Both the position numbers and the translations under genes were made by a program. From the NCBI RefSeq assembly GCF_003287355.1, contig NZ_QMIM01000019.1, forward strand, positions 1 to 64,000: a DNA stretch of 64,000 nt, given 5' to 3'. Positions 33,237 through 42,195 of the stretch are shown here, one piece after another. Numbering within the stretch: the stretch's first letter is position 1; each line of letters begins with the position of its first letter. The notes beneath the pieces are model-generated. The model made no database searches, was not told the DNA's origin, and saw nothing but the letters and a program-made list of their open reading frames with translations. Source of the stretch: Halorubrum sp. 48-1-W. GTDB lineage: Archaea > Halobacteriota > Halobacteria > Halobacteriales > Haloferacaceae.

Positions 33237-34562
33237 TCACGATCCCGGCGCGTCGATCCCCGCCTCGGCGACGACCCGCTCCGCCTGCCGGACTGCGCGA
33301 GCACGGACCGCCGCAGCGTCGATCCCGACGTGTGCGCCGTCGTCGTACCGGACCTCGCCGTCGACCATCGTGAAGACCACGTCGTCGCCGTGGGCGGCGT
33401 ACACGAGGTGCGATATCGGGTCGTGGACCGGCGTCGCCCGCGTCCGCTCGGTCGTGATCCCGATCACGTCGGCGGCGTACCCCGGCGTGAGCCGGCCGAT
33501 CCGGTCGAAGCCCCCTGCGCGCGCGCCGTTCGCCGTCGCCATCTCGAGGACCGTCTCGGCCGGTAGGCGGGTCGGGTCGCGGGCGTCCACCTTCCCGAGG
33601 AGGCTCGCCTGCCGCATCTCCGTGAACGGGTCGAGGGTGTTGTTACACGGCGGCCCGTCGTTGCCGAGCGCGACCGTGATCCCGCGGTCGAGGTAGTCGT
33701 GTACCGGGGCCACCCCCGAGGCGAGTTTCATGTTCGAGGAGGGACAGTGGGTGACGACGGTGTCCGTCTCCGCGAGGACCTTCCGCTCGCGTTCGTCGGT
33801 GTGGACGCAGTGTGCGAGCGTCACGTCCGGGCCGGTGAGCCCGACCTCGTCGAGCCAGTGGACGTTTCGTTTCCCGGTCTCGGCTTCGACCCGCTCTATC
33901 TCGTCCTCGTTCTCGCTGGCGTGGGTGTGGATCGTCACGCCGTCGTACCGGTCCGCGAGGTCGCGACAGCCGCGCAGGCACGCCTCGCTGCAGGTGACGG
34001 CGAACCGCGGCGTGACCGCGTACCGCACCCGACCACCGGCAGCGCCGTGGTACGCCTCGATCAGCGCCTCGCTCTCGGCGAGGGCCTCGTCGGTGTCCTC
34101 GAGCAGGCCGTCCGGCGACGCCTCGTCCATCAACACCTTGCCGAGCCGCCCGCGGATCCCCGTCTCGATCGCCGCCTCGAACGCCTCGCCCGCGTGGTTC
34201 ACCGAGAGGTGGTCGACGACGGTCGTCGTTCCGGACTCGAGACACTCGAGGTAGCCGAGCTCGGCGGCCGCCCGCGTCGCCTCGGCGTCCATCGCGGCCT
34301 CCATCGGCAACACGGCCTCGAAGAGCCAGTCGAGCAGCGCCGCGTCGTCGGCGATCCCCCGCCCGAGCGACTGGACGGAGTGGATGTGACCGCCGACCAG
34401 TCCGGGCGCGACGATGTCGAAACGCCGTCGTTCGTGGTCGGAGTACGTCTCACGGAGGCGCTCCGCCTCGCCCACCGCGGCGATCTCGTCGTCCTCGACG
34501 ACGACCGCCCCGTCGTCGATGACGGTCCCGGCGTCGGCGACGACGGTTCCGGTTAGCAGCAT
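33237..34562 (-). CDS. Amidohydrolase, SAH/MTA/5'-deoxyadenosine deaminase type
   Basis: This 441-residue metal-dependent hydrolase of the chlorohydrolase/deaminase group carries the metal HxH at H59 and H61 (GGHIHS), HTHASEN near 214, an AHCVH motif and the terminal GNDGPPCNN with the catalytic Asp. This set matches archaeal deaminases acting on S-adenosylhomocysteine, methylthioadenosine or 5'-deoxyadenosine; related guanine or pterin deaminases cannot be excluded. ATG 34562 is in a short divergent promoter region shared with the aldo/keto reductase gene. Confidence 0.85.
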   Translation of the reverse strand: MLLTGTVVADAGTVIDDGAVVVEDDEIAAVGEAERLRETYSDHERRRFDIVAPGLVGGHIHSVQSLGRGIADDAALLDWLFEAVLPMEAAMDAEATRAAAELGYLECLESGTTTVVDHLSVNHAGEAFEAAIETGIRGRLGKVLMDEASPDGLLEDTDEALAESEALIEAYHGAAGGRVRYAVTPRFAVTCSEACLRGCRDLADRYDGVTIHTHASENEDEIERVEAETGKRNVHWLDEVGLTGPDVTLAHCVHTDERERKVLAETDTVVTHCPSSNMKLASGVAPVHDYLDRGITVALGNDGPPCNNTLDPFTEMRQASLLGKVDARDPTRLPAETVLEMATANGARAGGFDRIGRLTPGYAADVIGITTERTRATPVHDPISHLVYAAHGDDVVFTMVDGEVRYDDGAHVGIDAAAVRARAVRQAERVVAEAGIDAPGS

Positions 34563-34697
34563 ATCCGTCCGTCTCTGGCGCGTGCGGTTCAAGAGTCTTG
34601 TCCCTCGGATCGCGTCACTCCCGTCACCGCCCCGCCCCGACGTCGATCCCTTCCGCTTCCTCGGTCCTTTTGACTCGAGGGCTCCAAGCGGACGCCG

Positions 34698-35711
34698 ATG
34701 ACGTCCACGCTCGACGAGATCGACCTCGAGTTCGTGAAGCTCGACGGCACCGGCCTGTACACCAGCGAACTCCAGTTCGGCACCTGGCGGTTCGGCAAGG
34801 AGAACGAGGCGGGCGAGATAGAGATCGGCGAGGGGCGGGCCCACGAACTCCTCGACGCGTACGCCGACGCCGGCGGGCGCTACATCGACACCGCCGACGT
34901 GTACGGCGGCGGCACCTGCGAGGAGTGGATCGGCGACTGGCTCGACGACCGCGACCGCGAGCGCTACACGGTCGCCTCGAAGATCTACTGGCAGATCCGC
35001 GACGGCGACCCCAACAGCCGCGGGACGAACCGCAAGAACCTCCGACACCGCCTCGACGCCCTGCTCGACCGGCTCGGAACCGACTACGTCGACGTGCTCT
35101 ACATCCACCGCTGGGACGACGCGACCGACGCCCGGGAGACGATGAAGACGCTTAACGGGTTCGTCGAGTCCGGGAAGGTCCACTACCTCGGGGCGTCGAC
35201 GCACCGGCCAAACGCCTGGAAGGTCGCCCGCGCGAACGAGATCGCCCGCGCCGAGGGGTGGGAGCCGTTCACCGTGCTCCAGCCGCGGTACAACCTCGTC
35301 GACCGCGAGATCGAGGGGGACTACCTCGAGTTCGCCCGCACGCAGGGGCTCGCGGTCTGCCCGTGGAGTCCGCTCGGACAGGGCTTCCTGACCGGCAAGT
35401 ACGACCGCGAGGAGGACCTCCCGGAGGACTCGAAGGTGGCGGCCTCGAGCCGGTTCCGCGACGGCTACCTCACCGAGGAGAACTTCGACGTCCACGACGA
35501 GCTCGACGCGGTCGCCGACGAGGTCGACGCCTCGCCGGCACAGGTCGCGCTCGCGTGGTTGGTCCACCGCGACGGCGTCACCGCGCCGATCGTGGGCGCA
35601 CGGACCGTCGACCAGCTCGAGGAGAACCTGACTGCTACGGCGATCGACCTCTCGGACGAGCAGGTCGACCGGCTGACGGACGCGAAGGCGAGCCCCTACG
35701 AGGGGCTGTAG
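34698..35711 (+). CDS. Aldo/keto reductase
   Basis: This NAD(P)H-dependent oxidoreductase has a TIM-barrel fold and 337 residues. The catalytic tetrad is visible as D64 (YIDTADVYG), Y69, K95 (VASKIYW) and H137 (LYIHRWD). The nucleotide-binding end PIVGARTVDQLEENL sits near the C-terminus. The substrate is unknown; the closest-looking group is the YajO/Kv-beta-like reductases. Its stop is 2 bases from that of the convergent hisH gene. Confidence 0.92.
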   Translation: MTSTLDEIDLEFVKLDGTGLYTSELQFGTWRFGKENEAGEIEIGEGRAHELLDAYADAGGRYIDTADVYGGGTCEEWIGDWLDDRDRERYTVASKIYWQIRDGDPNSRGTNRKNLRHRLDALLDRLGTDYVDVLYIHRWDDATDARETMKTLNGFVESGKVHYLGASTHRPNAWKVARANEIARAEGWEPFTVLQPRYNLVDREIEGDYLEFARTQGLAVCPWSPLGQGFLTGKYDREEDLPEDSKVAASSRFRDGYLTEENFDVHDELDAVADEVDASPAQVALAWLVHRDGVTAPIVGARTVDQLEENLTATAIDLSDEQVDRLTDAKASPYEGL

Positions 35712-35713
35712 GG

Positions 35714-36373
35714 CTACCGGTCCGCGCAGTACTCGACGAAGTTCCGGAGGATCCGGAGGCCCGTCTCCCCGCTCTTTTCGGGGTGGAACTGCGTGCCGAA
35801 GACGTTGCCCGCCCCGTTGGCGACGACCGCCGGGAAGTCGACGCCGTAGTCGGCGGTCGCGACGACGGCGTTCGGGTCGTCGGGTTCGGCGTAGTAGGAG
35901 TGGACGAAGTAGGCGTACTCGCCGTCGACGCCGTCGACGATCGGGTGTTCTCGTTCGACCGACAGCTCGTTCCAGCCCATGTGCGGGACCTTGCGGTCCA
36001 CGTCGAACCGGACGTTGGTGCCGGGGACCAGGTCCAGGCCGGTCACCTCGCCTTCGCCCTCGTGGTCGGCCTCCTCGCTCGAGGTGAGGAGCATCTGCAT
36101 TCCGAGACAGATCCCGAAGAGCGGGCGGCCGGCGGCCGCGTGGTCGGTCAGCGCCTCGCGCAGCGGACCGGCGTTCTCCATCCCCTCGCGGAACGCGCCG
36201 ACGCCCGGGAGGACGACGCCGTCGGCCGCGGCGAACGCCTCGGGGTCGTCGGTGACCTCGACCGCCGCGCCGGCGCGTTCGAGCCCGCGGGTCGCGGACC
36301 GGAGGTTCCCGAGGCCGTAGTCGACGAGGACGACGTCCGCCAGCGTCTCCGCGGGCGGCTCGAAGGTGCTCAT
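35714..36373 (-). CDS. hisH: Imidazole glycerol phosphate synthase, glutaminase subunit
   Basis: HisH releases ammonia from glutamine for HisF, in histidine synthesis. The 219 residues hold the class I amidotransferase nucleophile C89 (GICLGMQM), the GVGAF oxyanion strand near 57-61, and the His/Glu pair in TQFHPEKSG near 193-201. The N-terminal DYGLGNLRSA is diagnostic of HisH. ATG 36373 is preferred to upstream in-frame ATGs. No other his gene is adjacent. Confidence 0.95.
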   Translation of the reverse strand: MSTFEPPAETLADVVLVDYGLGNLRSATRGLERAGAAVEVTDDPEAFAAADGVVLPGVGAFREGMENAGPLREALTDHAAAGRPLFGICLGMQMLLTSSEEADHEGEGEVTGLDLVPGTNVRFDVDRKVPHMGWNELSVEREHPIVDGVDGEYAYFVHSYYAEPDDPNAVVATADYGVDFPAVVANGAGNVFGTQFHPEKSGETGLRILRNFVEYCADR

Positions 36374-36467
36374 ACCACGTCTCGGAGGGGGACGGAAAAA
36401 TCGGTTTCCCTTGGGGCAGGCACCCGTCGACCGTTCTCGGGGGAGGAGCGGTCGGTTCGATGCGCCG

Positions 36468-37139
36468 TCAGAACTCGCCGAGCCTGGACTGGCCGCCGGA
36501 TCCGCCGTCACCGCCGGCGGTGACCCCGCTCAGCGCGCCCGCCCGGGCGATCGTCTCGAAGAAGCCGTCCCGCTGGCTCCGGTCGTACAGCGTCGCTGCC
36601 GGGTGGACCGACAGCAGGACGCGCCGGGAGGCCCCGCCGATCCGCGCGTCGACGACGTCGCCCGACTCGGCGGTGATCCGCACCGACCGGTCGAGGAGGT
36701 GTTCGCTCGGCACCTTCCCCAGCGTGACGATCAGTTCCGGGTCGAGCCCGGCTATCTCCGCCTCGAGATGGCCGCGACAGTTGGCCAGCTCCTCGGTCGT
36801 CGGGTCGCGGTTCTCCGGGGGCCGACACCGGACGCAGTTCGTGATCCGCACGTCGGAGCGCGCGAGCCCCGCGTCCCGCAACGCCTCGTCCAGAACGTCG
36901 CCGGAACGCCCGACGAACGGCTCCCCCTGCTCGTCCTCGTTCGCGCCGGGGCCCTCGCCGACGAACAGCAGGTCGGCGTCCGTCGGGCCGACGCCCTCGA
37001 CGATCCGGCTCCGCGACTCCACCAGCGCCGGACAGCGCTCGCAGGCCCCCACGCGCAGGTCAGCGTCGAGCGCGGAACCGTTCGCGTTGAGCGCTCCGTC
37101 GTCGACGACCGTGTCCGCGTCGCCTCCGTCCTCACTCAT
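36468..37139 (-). CDS. Uracil-DNA glycosylase, family 4-like, Fe-S
   Basis: This base-excision repair enzyme removes uracil from DNA. The 223 residues include C33 and C36 (CERC) and C106 and C122, the 16-residue spacing of the last pair fitting the 4Fe-4S ligands of family 4 enzymes. Motif 1 is FVGEGPGANEDEQGEPFVGRSG-like near 60-80, and motif 2 is SVHPAA near 186. A Gly-rich C-terminal tail and an acidic N-terminus are extra. It stands between hisH and the glycerate kinase gene on the same strand. Confidence 0.92.
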   Translation of the reverse strand: MSEDGGDADTVVDDGALNANGSALDADLRVGACERCPALVESRSRIVEGVGPTDADLLFVGEGPGANEDEQGEPFVGRSGDVLDEALRDAGLARSDVRITNCVRCRPPENRDPTTEELANCRGHLEAEIAGLDPELIVTLGKVPSEHLLDRSVRITAESGDVVDARIGGASRRVLLSVHPAATLYDRSQRDGFFETIARAGALSGVTAGGDGGSGGQSRLGEF

Positions 37140-37211
37140 ACGTTCGGGTTGGAGGGTGGAGACATAAGTCCGGACGGTCGACGACCGGACGGCCGTTCCC
37201 GTCCGTGCCGC

Positions 37212-38726
37212 TCACTTCGACCGCTCCGTGACGACGACCGCCCGGAGGTCGTTCACGTTCGTCCCCGTCGGCCCCGTCCGGAGGAGCGCGTCGGCCTCGT
37301 CCAACAGCGGGGCCACGTCGTGGCGGGAGAGCGCGTCCCGCGCGGCTGGGGTCGGGAGCGTCACGGCGTCGACGATCCCCCCGCAGGCGTCGCTCGCCCC
37401 GTCGATCCCGTCGGTGTCGACGCTCGCGACGACCACTCCCTCGCGTTCGAGTTCGATCCCCGCGCTCGTGACGAACTCCGCGTTCGGCCCGCCGGAGCCG
37501 GGCTCGACCGGGTCGTCGCCGGTCCCGTCCGCGAGCGTCACGGTGGTCTCGCCGCCCGTGAGCAACACCGCGGGCGGGGCGACCGGCCGGCCGTCCACGG
37601 CGCACGCCTCGGCGAACGCGACGTGCTCCCGGCCCGCGTCCCGGGCCTCGCCGACCACGTCGTCCGCGACGACGGCCGGGTCGTATCCGCGGTCGGCCGC
37701 GGCCGTCGCGGCCGCGTCGAGCGCGGTCCGCGCGTTCCCGATCACGAACGTCCGAGCGCGCTCGAACGCCGGGTCCCCGGCGACCGGCGTCTCGGGACGG
37801 TCGCCGTCAGCCCCCGCGCGGAGACGCTCGCGAACCGTCGCCGGGGCGTCGATCCCGTACCGCTTCAGCGTCGCGAGCGCGTCGTCGTACGTCGAGGGGT
37901 CCGGGACGGTCGGGCCGCTGCCGATCACGGCGAGGTCGTCGCCGACCACGTCGCTCACCGCGAGCGTCACGACGGTGGCGGGGGCCGCGGCCCTGGCGAG
38001 CTGGCCGCCCTTGACCGCCGAGCAGTGTTTCCTGACGGCGTTGATCTCGTCTATCGACGCGCCGGAAGCGAGCAGGGCGTCGGTGAGTTCGCGCAGGTCG
38101 TCGACGTCGATCGGGTCGGCCGGGACGGCGAGGAGCGCGCTCGCGCCGCCCGTGACGACCGCGAGGACGAGGTCGTCGGGGCCGCCGGCCGCCGCAGCGT
38201 CGACGACGCGCCGTGCGTGCTCGACGCCGCGCTCGGTCGGGAGGGGGTGGTCGCCGGGAAGGAGTTCGAACGGCCCGGTTTCGCCCGACCGGTCCGGGTC
38301 GTCGGTGACGACGACCCCGCCGTCGAACCGATCGCCGAGGCTGCCGGCGAACCGGTCGTCGGGCCTGCCGGCGCGGCGGTCTCCGAGTCCTCCACGGAGC
38401 CGATCGACGACCGCCGTCGCCACCCCGTCGGCGGCCTTACCCGCCCCGACGACGCGGACCGATTCGTACGCGCCGAGGTCGTACGACCCCGTCCCGCCGT
38501 CGTCCGCGTCCGCCCCGCCGTCGTCCGCGCCCGTCCCGCCGTCGTCCGCGTCCGCCCCGCCGTCGACCGCCTCGATCCGGAGGGTTCCGTCCGCCACCGA
38601 GACCGCGTCGGCGACGACGTTCGCCGGGAGCGCCGCCTCGATCCCCGCTGCGAGACAGTCGAGCGCGACGCCGTGGGGCGGGGTCCGGGCGACCCGCTCG
38701 CGGTCGCGGAAGGTCACGTCCGTCAT
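37212..38726 (-). CDS. Glycerate 2-kinase (MOFRL family)
   Basis: This 504-residue kinase phosphorylates D-glycerate to 2-phosphoglycerate, as in archaeal non-phosphorylative sugar pathways. The N-terminal DUF4147 part shows VVGAGKAADG, LAVVTGGASALLAVP, INAVRKHCSAVKGGQLA and VVGSGPTVPDPST-like (AVIGSGPTVPDPSTY). The C-terminal MOFRL domain includes VLLTGGETTVTL and DTDGIDGASDACGGIVD. Two acidic insertions (a DGGADADDGGTG repeat near 60-80 and a GDRFAG-type repeat near 110) lengthen the N-terminal half. ATG 38726 follows a TATA-like box on the divergent side. Confidence 0.92.
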   Translation of the reverse strand: MTDVTFRDRERVARTPPHGVALDCLAAGIEAALPANVVADAVSVADGTLRIEAVDGGADADDGGTGADDGGADADDGGTGSYDLGAYESVRVVGAGKAADGVATAVVDRLRGGLGDRRAGRPDDRFAGSLGDRFDGGVVVTDDPDRSGETGPFELLPGDHPLPTERGVEHARRVVDAAAAGGPDDLVLAVVTGGASALLAVPADPIDVDDLRELTDALLASGASIDEINAVRKHCSAVKGGQLARAAAPATVVTLAVSDVVGDDLAVIGSGPTVPDPSTYDDALATLKRYGIDAPATVRERLRAGADGDRPETPVAGDPAFERARTFVIGNARTALDAAATAAADRGYDPAVVADDVVGEARDAGREHVAFAEACAVDGRPVAPPAVLLTGGETTVTLADGTGDDPVEPGSGGPNAEFVTSAGIELEREGVVVASVDTDGIDGASDACGGIVDAVTLPTPAARDALSRHDVAPLLDEADALLRTGPTGTNVNDLRAVVVTERSK

Positions 38727-38890
38727 GGCCGGGCAGTGGGCGGCCGGGGACAAATAGCCGCGCTCTCGACCCGACACGTTATGTGCTAACAGACCAATGA
38801 GGGGTAGATGCGACGGACGCGACACACACCTCCCGGAGCGACGCCCGCCGAACCGTCCCGACCCGCGGCCGGTACGGGGTGATACCCGCC

Positions 38891-40480
38891 ATGGATCCGG
38901 ACGCACCCGACGGCGGGGACGGGGGCGCGGACGGGGACCGCGAGACGGTCGTCCGTCGCGCGCTGGGCGGGGCCGTCGTCGGCACAGCGTGGGTCGCGGG
39001 GCTGTTCGTTGCCGCGCCGCTCGTCGGCGGGTTCGGGATCGAGCCCGTCGCCGAGGCGGTCATCGCGCGCTCGCCCGGCTGGCTCTCGACCCTGGCGATC
39101 GACCTGCTCGGCTTCTACGCGACGCCCACCCTCGTGGCCGCCGTGGTCGCGGGGGTCGTCGGCGTCGCCGCCGTCGGCGGGCTCGTCGTTCCCGTCCTGC
39201 TCGCGCGAGCGGGGAACCCCGCGGTCGGGCGGACGCTCCGGGCGCGAACCGGCACCACGGTCGCTGTGGTCGGCCTCTTCGCGACCGTGCCGTTGCTTCT
39301 CGCCGCCGGAGCGACGCCCTCGGGCGGCTTCGTCGTCGGGCTCCTCGTCGCCGTCGCGCCGCCGGCGCTCGTCGCTCGCAGGCTCCCGCGGACCGACCGG
39401 CTCCGGGGTCGTCGGGGGTTCCTCCGGCGCGTCGGCGGGCTGGCGGTCGCCGGCGCGGTCCCGCTCGCGGGCCTCCGGTTGCTGTTCGACCGGCTGGGCG
39501 GGCCGGAGCCGAGCGAGCGGGTGGGGGAGCCGCTCGAGCGGTCGGTTTCGCCCCCGTCCGGCGACCCCGCGTTCGACTTCGGCACGATGCCTGCTGCGGT
39601 CACGTCGCCGGCGGACCACTACGTCGTCGACGTCAACGTGAACCCGCCGATACTCGACCTCGAGGCGTGGCGCCTCGACGTCGACGGGGCGGTCGCGGAG
39701 CCGTACTCGCTCGCGTACGAGGACCTGGTCGGCCACGACGAGAGCGTCGAGCAGCCGACGACGATGGTGTGTATCTCCAACGAGGTCGGCGGCGACCTGA
39801 TCGGGACGGCCCACTGGACGGGGGTCCAGCTGTCCGACCTCGTCACGGCGGCGCGGCCGGCCGAGGGCGCGGTCGACGTGGTCACGCACGCCGCCGACGG
39901 CTACAGCGAGGCGATCCCGATGGAGATCGTCGACCGCGAGGACGTCCTGATCGTCTACGGGATGGGCGATCGGACGCTGGAGACGGAACACGGCTTCCCG
40001 GCCAGACTGCTCGTCCCCGGGCGGTACGGCATGAAGATGACGAAGTGGATAGAGCGGATCGAGGTCTCGGACGTGGACCACGAGGCCTACTGGGAGGAGC
40101 GCGGCTGGGACGAGGAGGCGGTCGCGAACACGATGTCGTACGTCCGGGCTGCCGAGCGCGACGGCGACCGGGTCGTCGTCGGCGGGGTCGCCTTCGGCGG
40201 GTTGGAGACCGGCCTCGAGGAACTGTCGGGCGTCGAGGTCAGCGTCGACGGCGGGGAGACGTGGAGCGAGGGGGAACTGGAGGGGCAGATCGGCGCACAC
40301 GCGTGGCGGCGCTGGCGGTACGCGTTCGACGCCCCGAACCGGACCGAGTTCGACGTCGTCGTCCGCGCGGTACGGCGCGACGGGACGGTCCAGACCGAAG
40401 AGCGGACCGACCCACGGCCGGGCGGGTCGACTGGGTGGCACCGGCGGACCGTCGAGGTCGCGCCGAACTCAGGGCCCTAA
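38891..40480 (+). CDS. Membrane-anchored sulfite oxidase-like molybdopterin oxidoreductase
   Basis: The first 190 of 529 residues form about four hydrophobic helices, and the remaining part is a sulfite oxidase/YedY-type catalytic domain. C294 in TMVCISNEVGG is the expected molybdenum ligand, with HWTGVQLSDLV, HGFPARLLVPGRYGMKMTKWI and a C-terminal dimerisation-type domain (VEVSVDGGETWSEGEL). The electron donor could be a sulfite-like or oxidised-protein substrate; the sequence does not decide. The 3' end overlaps the convergent DUF99 gene by 12 bases. Confidence 0.92.
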   Translation: MDPDAPDGGDGGADGDRETVVRRALGGAVVGTAWVAGLFVAAPLVGGFGIEPVAEAVIARSPGWLSTLAIDLLGFYATPTLVAAVVAGVVGVAAVGGLVVPVLLARAGNPAVGRTLRARTGTTVAVVGLFATVPLLLAAGATPSGGFVVGLLVAVAPPALVARRLPRTDRLRGRRGFLRRVGGLAVAGAVPLAGLRLLFDRLGGPEPSERVGEPLERSVSPPSGDPAFDFGTMPAAVTSPADHYVVDVNVNPPILDLEAWRLDVDGAVAEPYSLAYEDLVGHDESVEQPTTMVCISNEVGGDLIGTAHWTGVQLSDLVTAARPAEGAVDVVTHAADGYSEAIPMEIVDREDVLIVYGMGDRTLETEHGFPARLLVPGRYGMKMTKWIERIEVSDVDHEAYWEERGWDEEAVANTMSYVRAAERDGDRVVVGGVAFGGLETGLEELSGVEVSVDGGETWSEGELEGQIGAHAWRRWRYAFDAPNRTEFDVVVRAVRRDGTVQTEERTDPRPGGSTGWHRRTVEVAPNSGP

Positions 40481-41155
40481 CGGCGCGTCGGGAACCGCCT
40501 CGCGGTGGGCGCTCGCCGCGATGGCCGCCACCCGGAGCGGTTCGGGGCGGCGGAACCCCTCGCGGACGAGCGACCGAACGACCTCGACGGCGCGGTCGTC
40601 GTCGACGCCGACGGCGCGAACGAAGAGGGGGTCGGCGGACGGGGCGGGGTCGTCGGGACGGTCGACCCGTCGGCGGGACGGCAGGGACCGATAGCGGGCC
40701 AGCCGGTCGGCGAGCGCGTCGTCGTCGTCGTCGTCGCCATCGCCGTCGTCGTCGCCATCGCCGTCGCCGTCGTCGTCGCCATCGCCGTCACCGTCGTCGT
40801 CGCCATCGCCGTCACCGTCGAACGCCTCGCGGAGCGCGGGTTCGAGCCCGGGGCTCGCCTCGTAGCTCACCGCGGAGAGGGGGCGGTCGAGGGCCTCGTG
40901 GATCCGTCGGAGGTCGAGCAGGTTGAACCACGCGGGCGCGACGCCGGCGATACAGACGTGGCGAACGTCCTCGCGACCGAGGTCGGCTGTGAGGTCGACG
41001 ACCGCGTCGGTGGCGTCGGTGCCGCCGACCGTACAGGACCCGTAGGCCAGGCCGTCGAGGGCGAAGTCGGACCTGAGGACCGCCCCGGCGACCCGACTCA
41101 CGCGGTCCCCGTCGGAGAAGGCGACACCGAGCGTCCGGCTCGGCGGGTCAGTCAC
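40469..41155 (-). CDS. DUF99 family protein (endonuclease V-like/dU family) with acidic repeat insertion
   Basis: The 228 residues match the DUF99 (UPF0215) pattern: LGVAFSDGDR at the start, GSCTVGGTDATDAVVDL, VCIAGVAPAWFNLLDLRRIHEAL, and a C-terminal FVRAVGVDDDRAVEVVRSL. Relatives are fold-linked to endonuclease V; activity here is not shown by the sequence. At about 114-147 it carries a run of Gly/Asp (DGDGDDDG units) coded by 24-base tandem repeats, lying in what is normally a loop. It is followed on the same strand by no other gene; DUF5786 lies upstream. Confidence 0.85.
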   Translation of the reverse strand: MTDPPSRTLGVAFSDGDRVSRVAGAVLRSDFALDGLAYGSCTVGGTDATDAVVDLTADLGREDVRHVCIAGVAPAWFNLLDLRRIHEALDRPLSAVSYEASPGLEPALREAFDGDGDGDDDGDGDGDDDGDGDGDDDGDGDDDDDDALADRLARYRSLPSRRRVDRPDDPAPSADPLFVRAVGVDDDRAVEVVRSLVREGFRRPEPLRVAAIAASAHREAVPDAPLGP

Positions 41156-41170
41156 GGCGTCGCGAACGCG

Positions 41171-41353
41171 TCACGTCCCTTCGGATTTGATCTCCTGGAG
41201 CCGGTCGAGAAGCTCGTCGTTCGACGCGCCGGGCTCGTACTCGACGGACCCGTCGTGGGTCTCCTGGGCGGCTTGGACGCCGTCGTCGTCGTCGAAGTCC
41301 GCGTCCAGGTCCTGGTTCTCCTGTTCGGATTCGTCGTAGCTCCCGAAACCCAT
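41171..41353 (-). CDS. DUF5786 small acidic haloarchaeal protein
   Basis: This 60-residue protein opens MGFGSYDESEQENQ, typical of DUF5786, with a DDDDG stretch and a C-terminal amphipathic helix (SNDELLDRLQEIKSEG). It is very likely cytoplasmic and unstructured in part. The function is unknown. A clear TATA element precedes it at leaderless distance. It lies 15 bases upstream of the DUF99 gene. Confidence 0.85.
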   Translation of the reverse strand: MGFGSYDESEQENQDLDADFDDDDGVQAAQETHDGSVEYEPGASNDELLDRLQEIKSEGT

Positions 41354-41379
41354 GTGTGTGTGACAGTAATGGATCGACA

Positions 41380-41387
41380 CATATAAA
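41380..41387 (-). promoter_or_regulatory. TATA box for DUF5786 gene
   Basis: TTTATATG on the minus strand sits 27-34 bases before the ATG at 41353, matching a leaderless haloarchaeal promoter. Confidence 0.7.
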
Positions 41388-41483
41388 CCCCCTGTCGGAT
41401 CAGTAAGCCTGCCGTTTCCCCGACGGTTCGCGACTGCGACGCCGTCGCACACGTTTTTGTCCGGTCGGCCGGGTAGTACGGAC

Positions 41484-42110
41484 ATGGAGCCGATCACCGT
41501 CACCGCCGACGCCGAGGAGTTCACCTGTAACGCGTACCTCGTCCCCGGGGAGGCGACCACGCTCGTCGACGCGGGGACCATGCCGGGCGTCGAGGACGTC
41601 GTCGCCGAGCACGTCGACGAGGTCGATCGGGTCGTGCTCACCCACCAACACCACGACCACGTCGGCGAACTCGACGCCGTCCTCGACCGGTTCGAGCCGC
41701 GGCTGTTCGCGGCTGCCGACCACCCGCGCCGGGACGTGGCGATCGGCGACGGCGACGAGGTGCTCGTCGGGAGCGAGCCGTGTACGGTCGTGGAGACGCC
41801 CGGCCACGCCGACGACCACGTCTCGCTGGTGGGCGAAGCGCGCGTCTACACCGGCGACGTGGTCGTCTACAACGACGGCGCGTTCGACGACGGCTCGTTC
41901 GGTCGAACGGACATGGCCGGGCAGTCGCGCGAGCGCCTGATCGAGAGCCTCCACCGGCTCCTCGACCGCCTGCCCGACACGGTCGAGGCGATGTATCCCG
42001 GACACGGCGACGTCTACCGCGCGGGCGAGGGGTCGGACACGGTACGGGAGGTGATCGAACGCGCGACCGAGCGGGCCGAGCGCCGCGAGCCGAAGTACCC
42101 CGACGAGTAG
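41484..42110 (+). CDS. Metallo-beta-lactamase-fold hydrolase
   Basis: This 208-residue MBL-fold protein has the metal-binding THQHHDHVG motif near 54-62 (HxHxDH), a following ETPGHADDHVSL histidine, an Asp in YTGDVVVYNDG, and a last His in YPGHGDVY. This is the glyoxalase II-like arrangement, so thioester or related hydrolysis is plausible, but the substrate is unknown. ATG 41484 is used because upstream in-frame codons precede the normal N-terminus. A duplicated promoter lies just after it. Confidence 0.9.
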   Translation: MEPITVTADAEEFTCNAYLVPGEATTLVDAGTMPGVEDVVAEHVDEVDRVVLTHQHHDHVGELDAVLDRFEPRLFAAADHPRRDVAIGDGDEVLVGSEPCTVVETPGHADDHVSLVGEARVYTGDVVVYNDGAFDDGSFGRTDMAGQSRERLIESLHRLLDRLPDTVEAMYPGHGDVYRAGEGSDTVREVIERATERAERREPKYPDE

Positions 42111-42120
42111 CGGCGTCGCG

Positions 42121-42192
42121 GCACGCGCTGTTAAGTGTCACAGGGACGAACCGGCGGCACACGCTGTTAAGTGTCATAGGGACGAACCGGCG
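42121..42192 (+). promoter_or_regulatory. Tandemly duplicated promoter segment
   Basis: Two 36-base units (42121-42156 and 42157-42192) differ at two positions. Each contains GCTGTTAAGTGTCA with a TTAAGT TATA-like core at 42131 and 42167. The second core lies 29 bases before ATG 42196, the spacing of a leaderless promoter, so the first unit is an extra upstream promoter copy. Confidence 0.65.
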
Positions 42193-42195
42193 GAC

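Noticed and set aside
36366-38789. Long plus-strand frame of about 800 codons across hisH, glycosylase and kinase genes
   Set aside because: It runs antisense through three well-supported genes, has no recognisable domain and an Arg-rich biased composition.
38797-40926. Plus-strand frame overlapping the Mo-oxidoreductase gene in another phase
   Set aside because: Arg/Gly-rich shadow; the true gene from 38891 has membrane helices and the molybdenum Cys.
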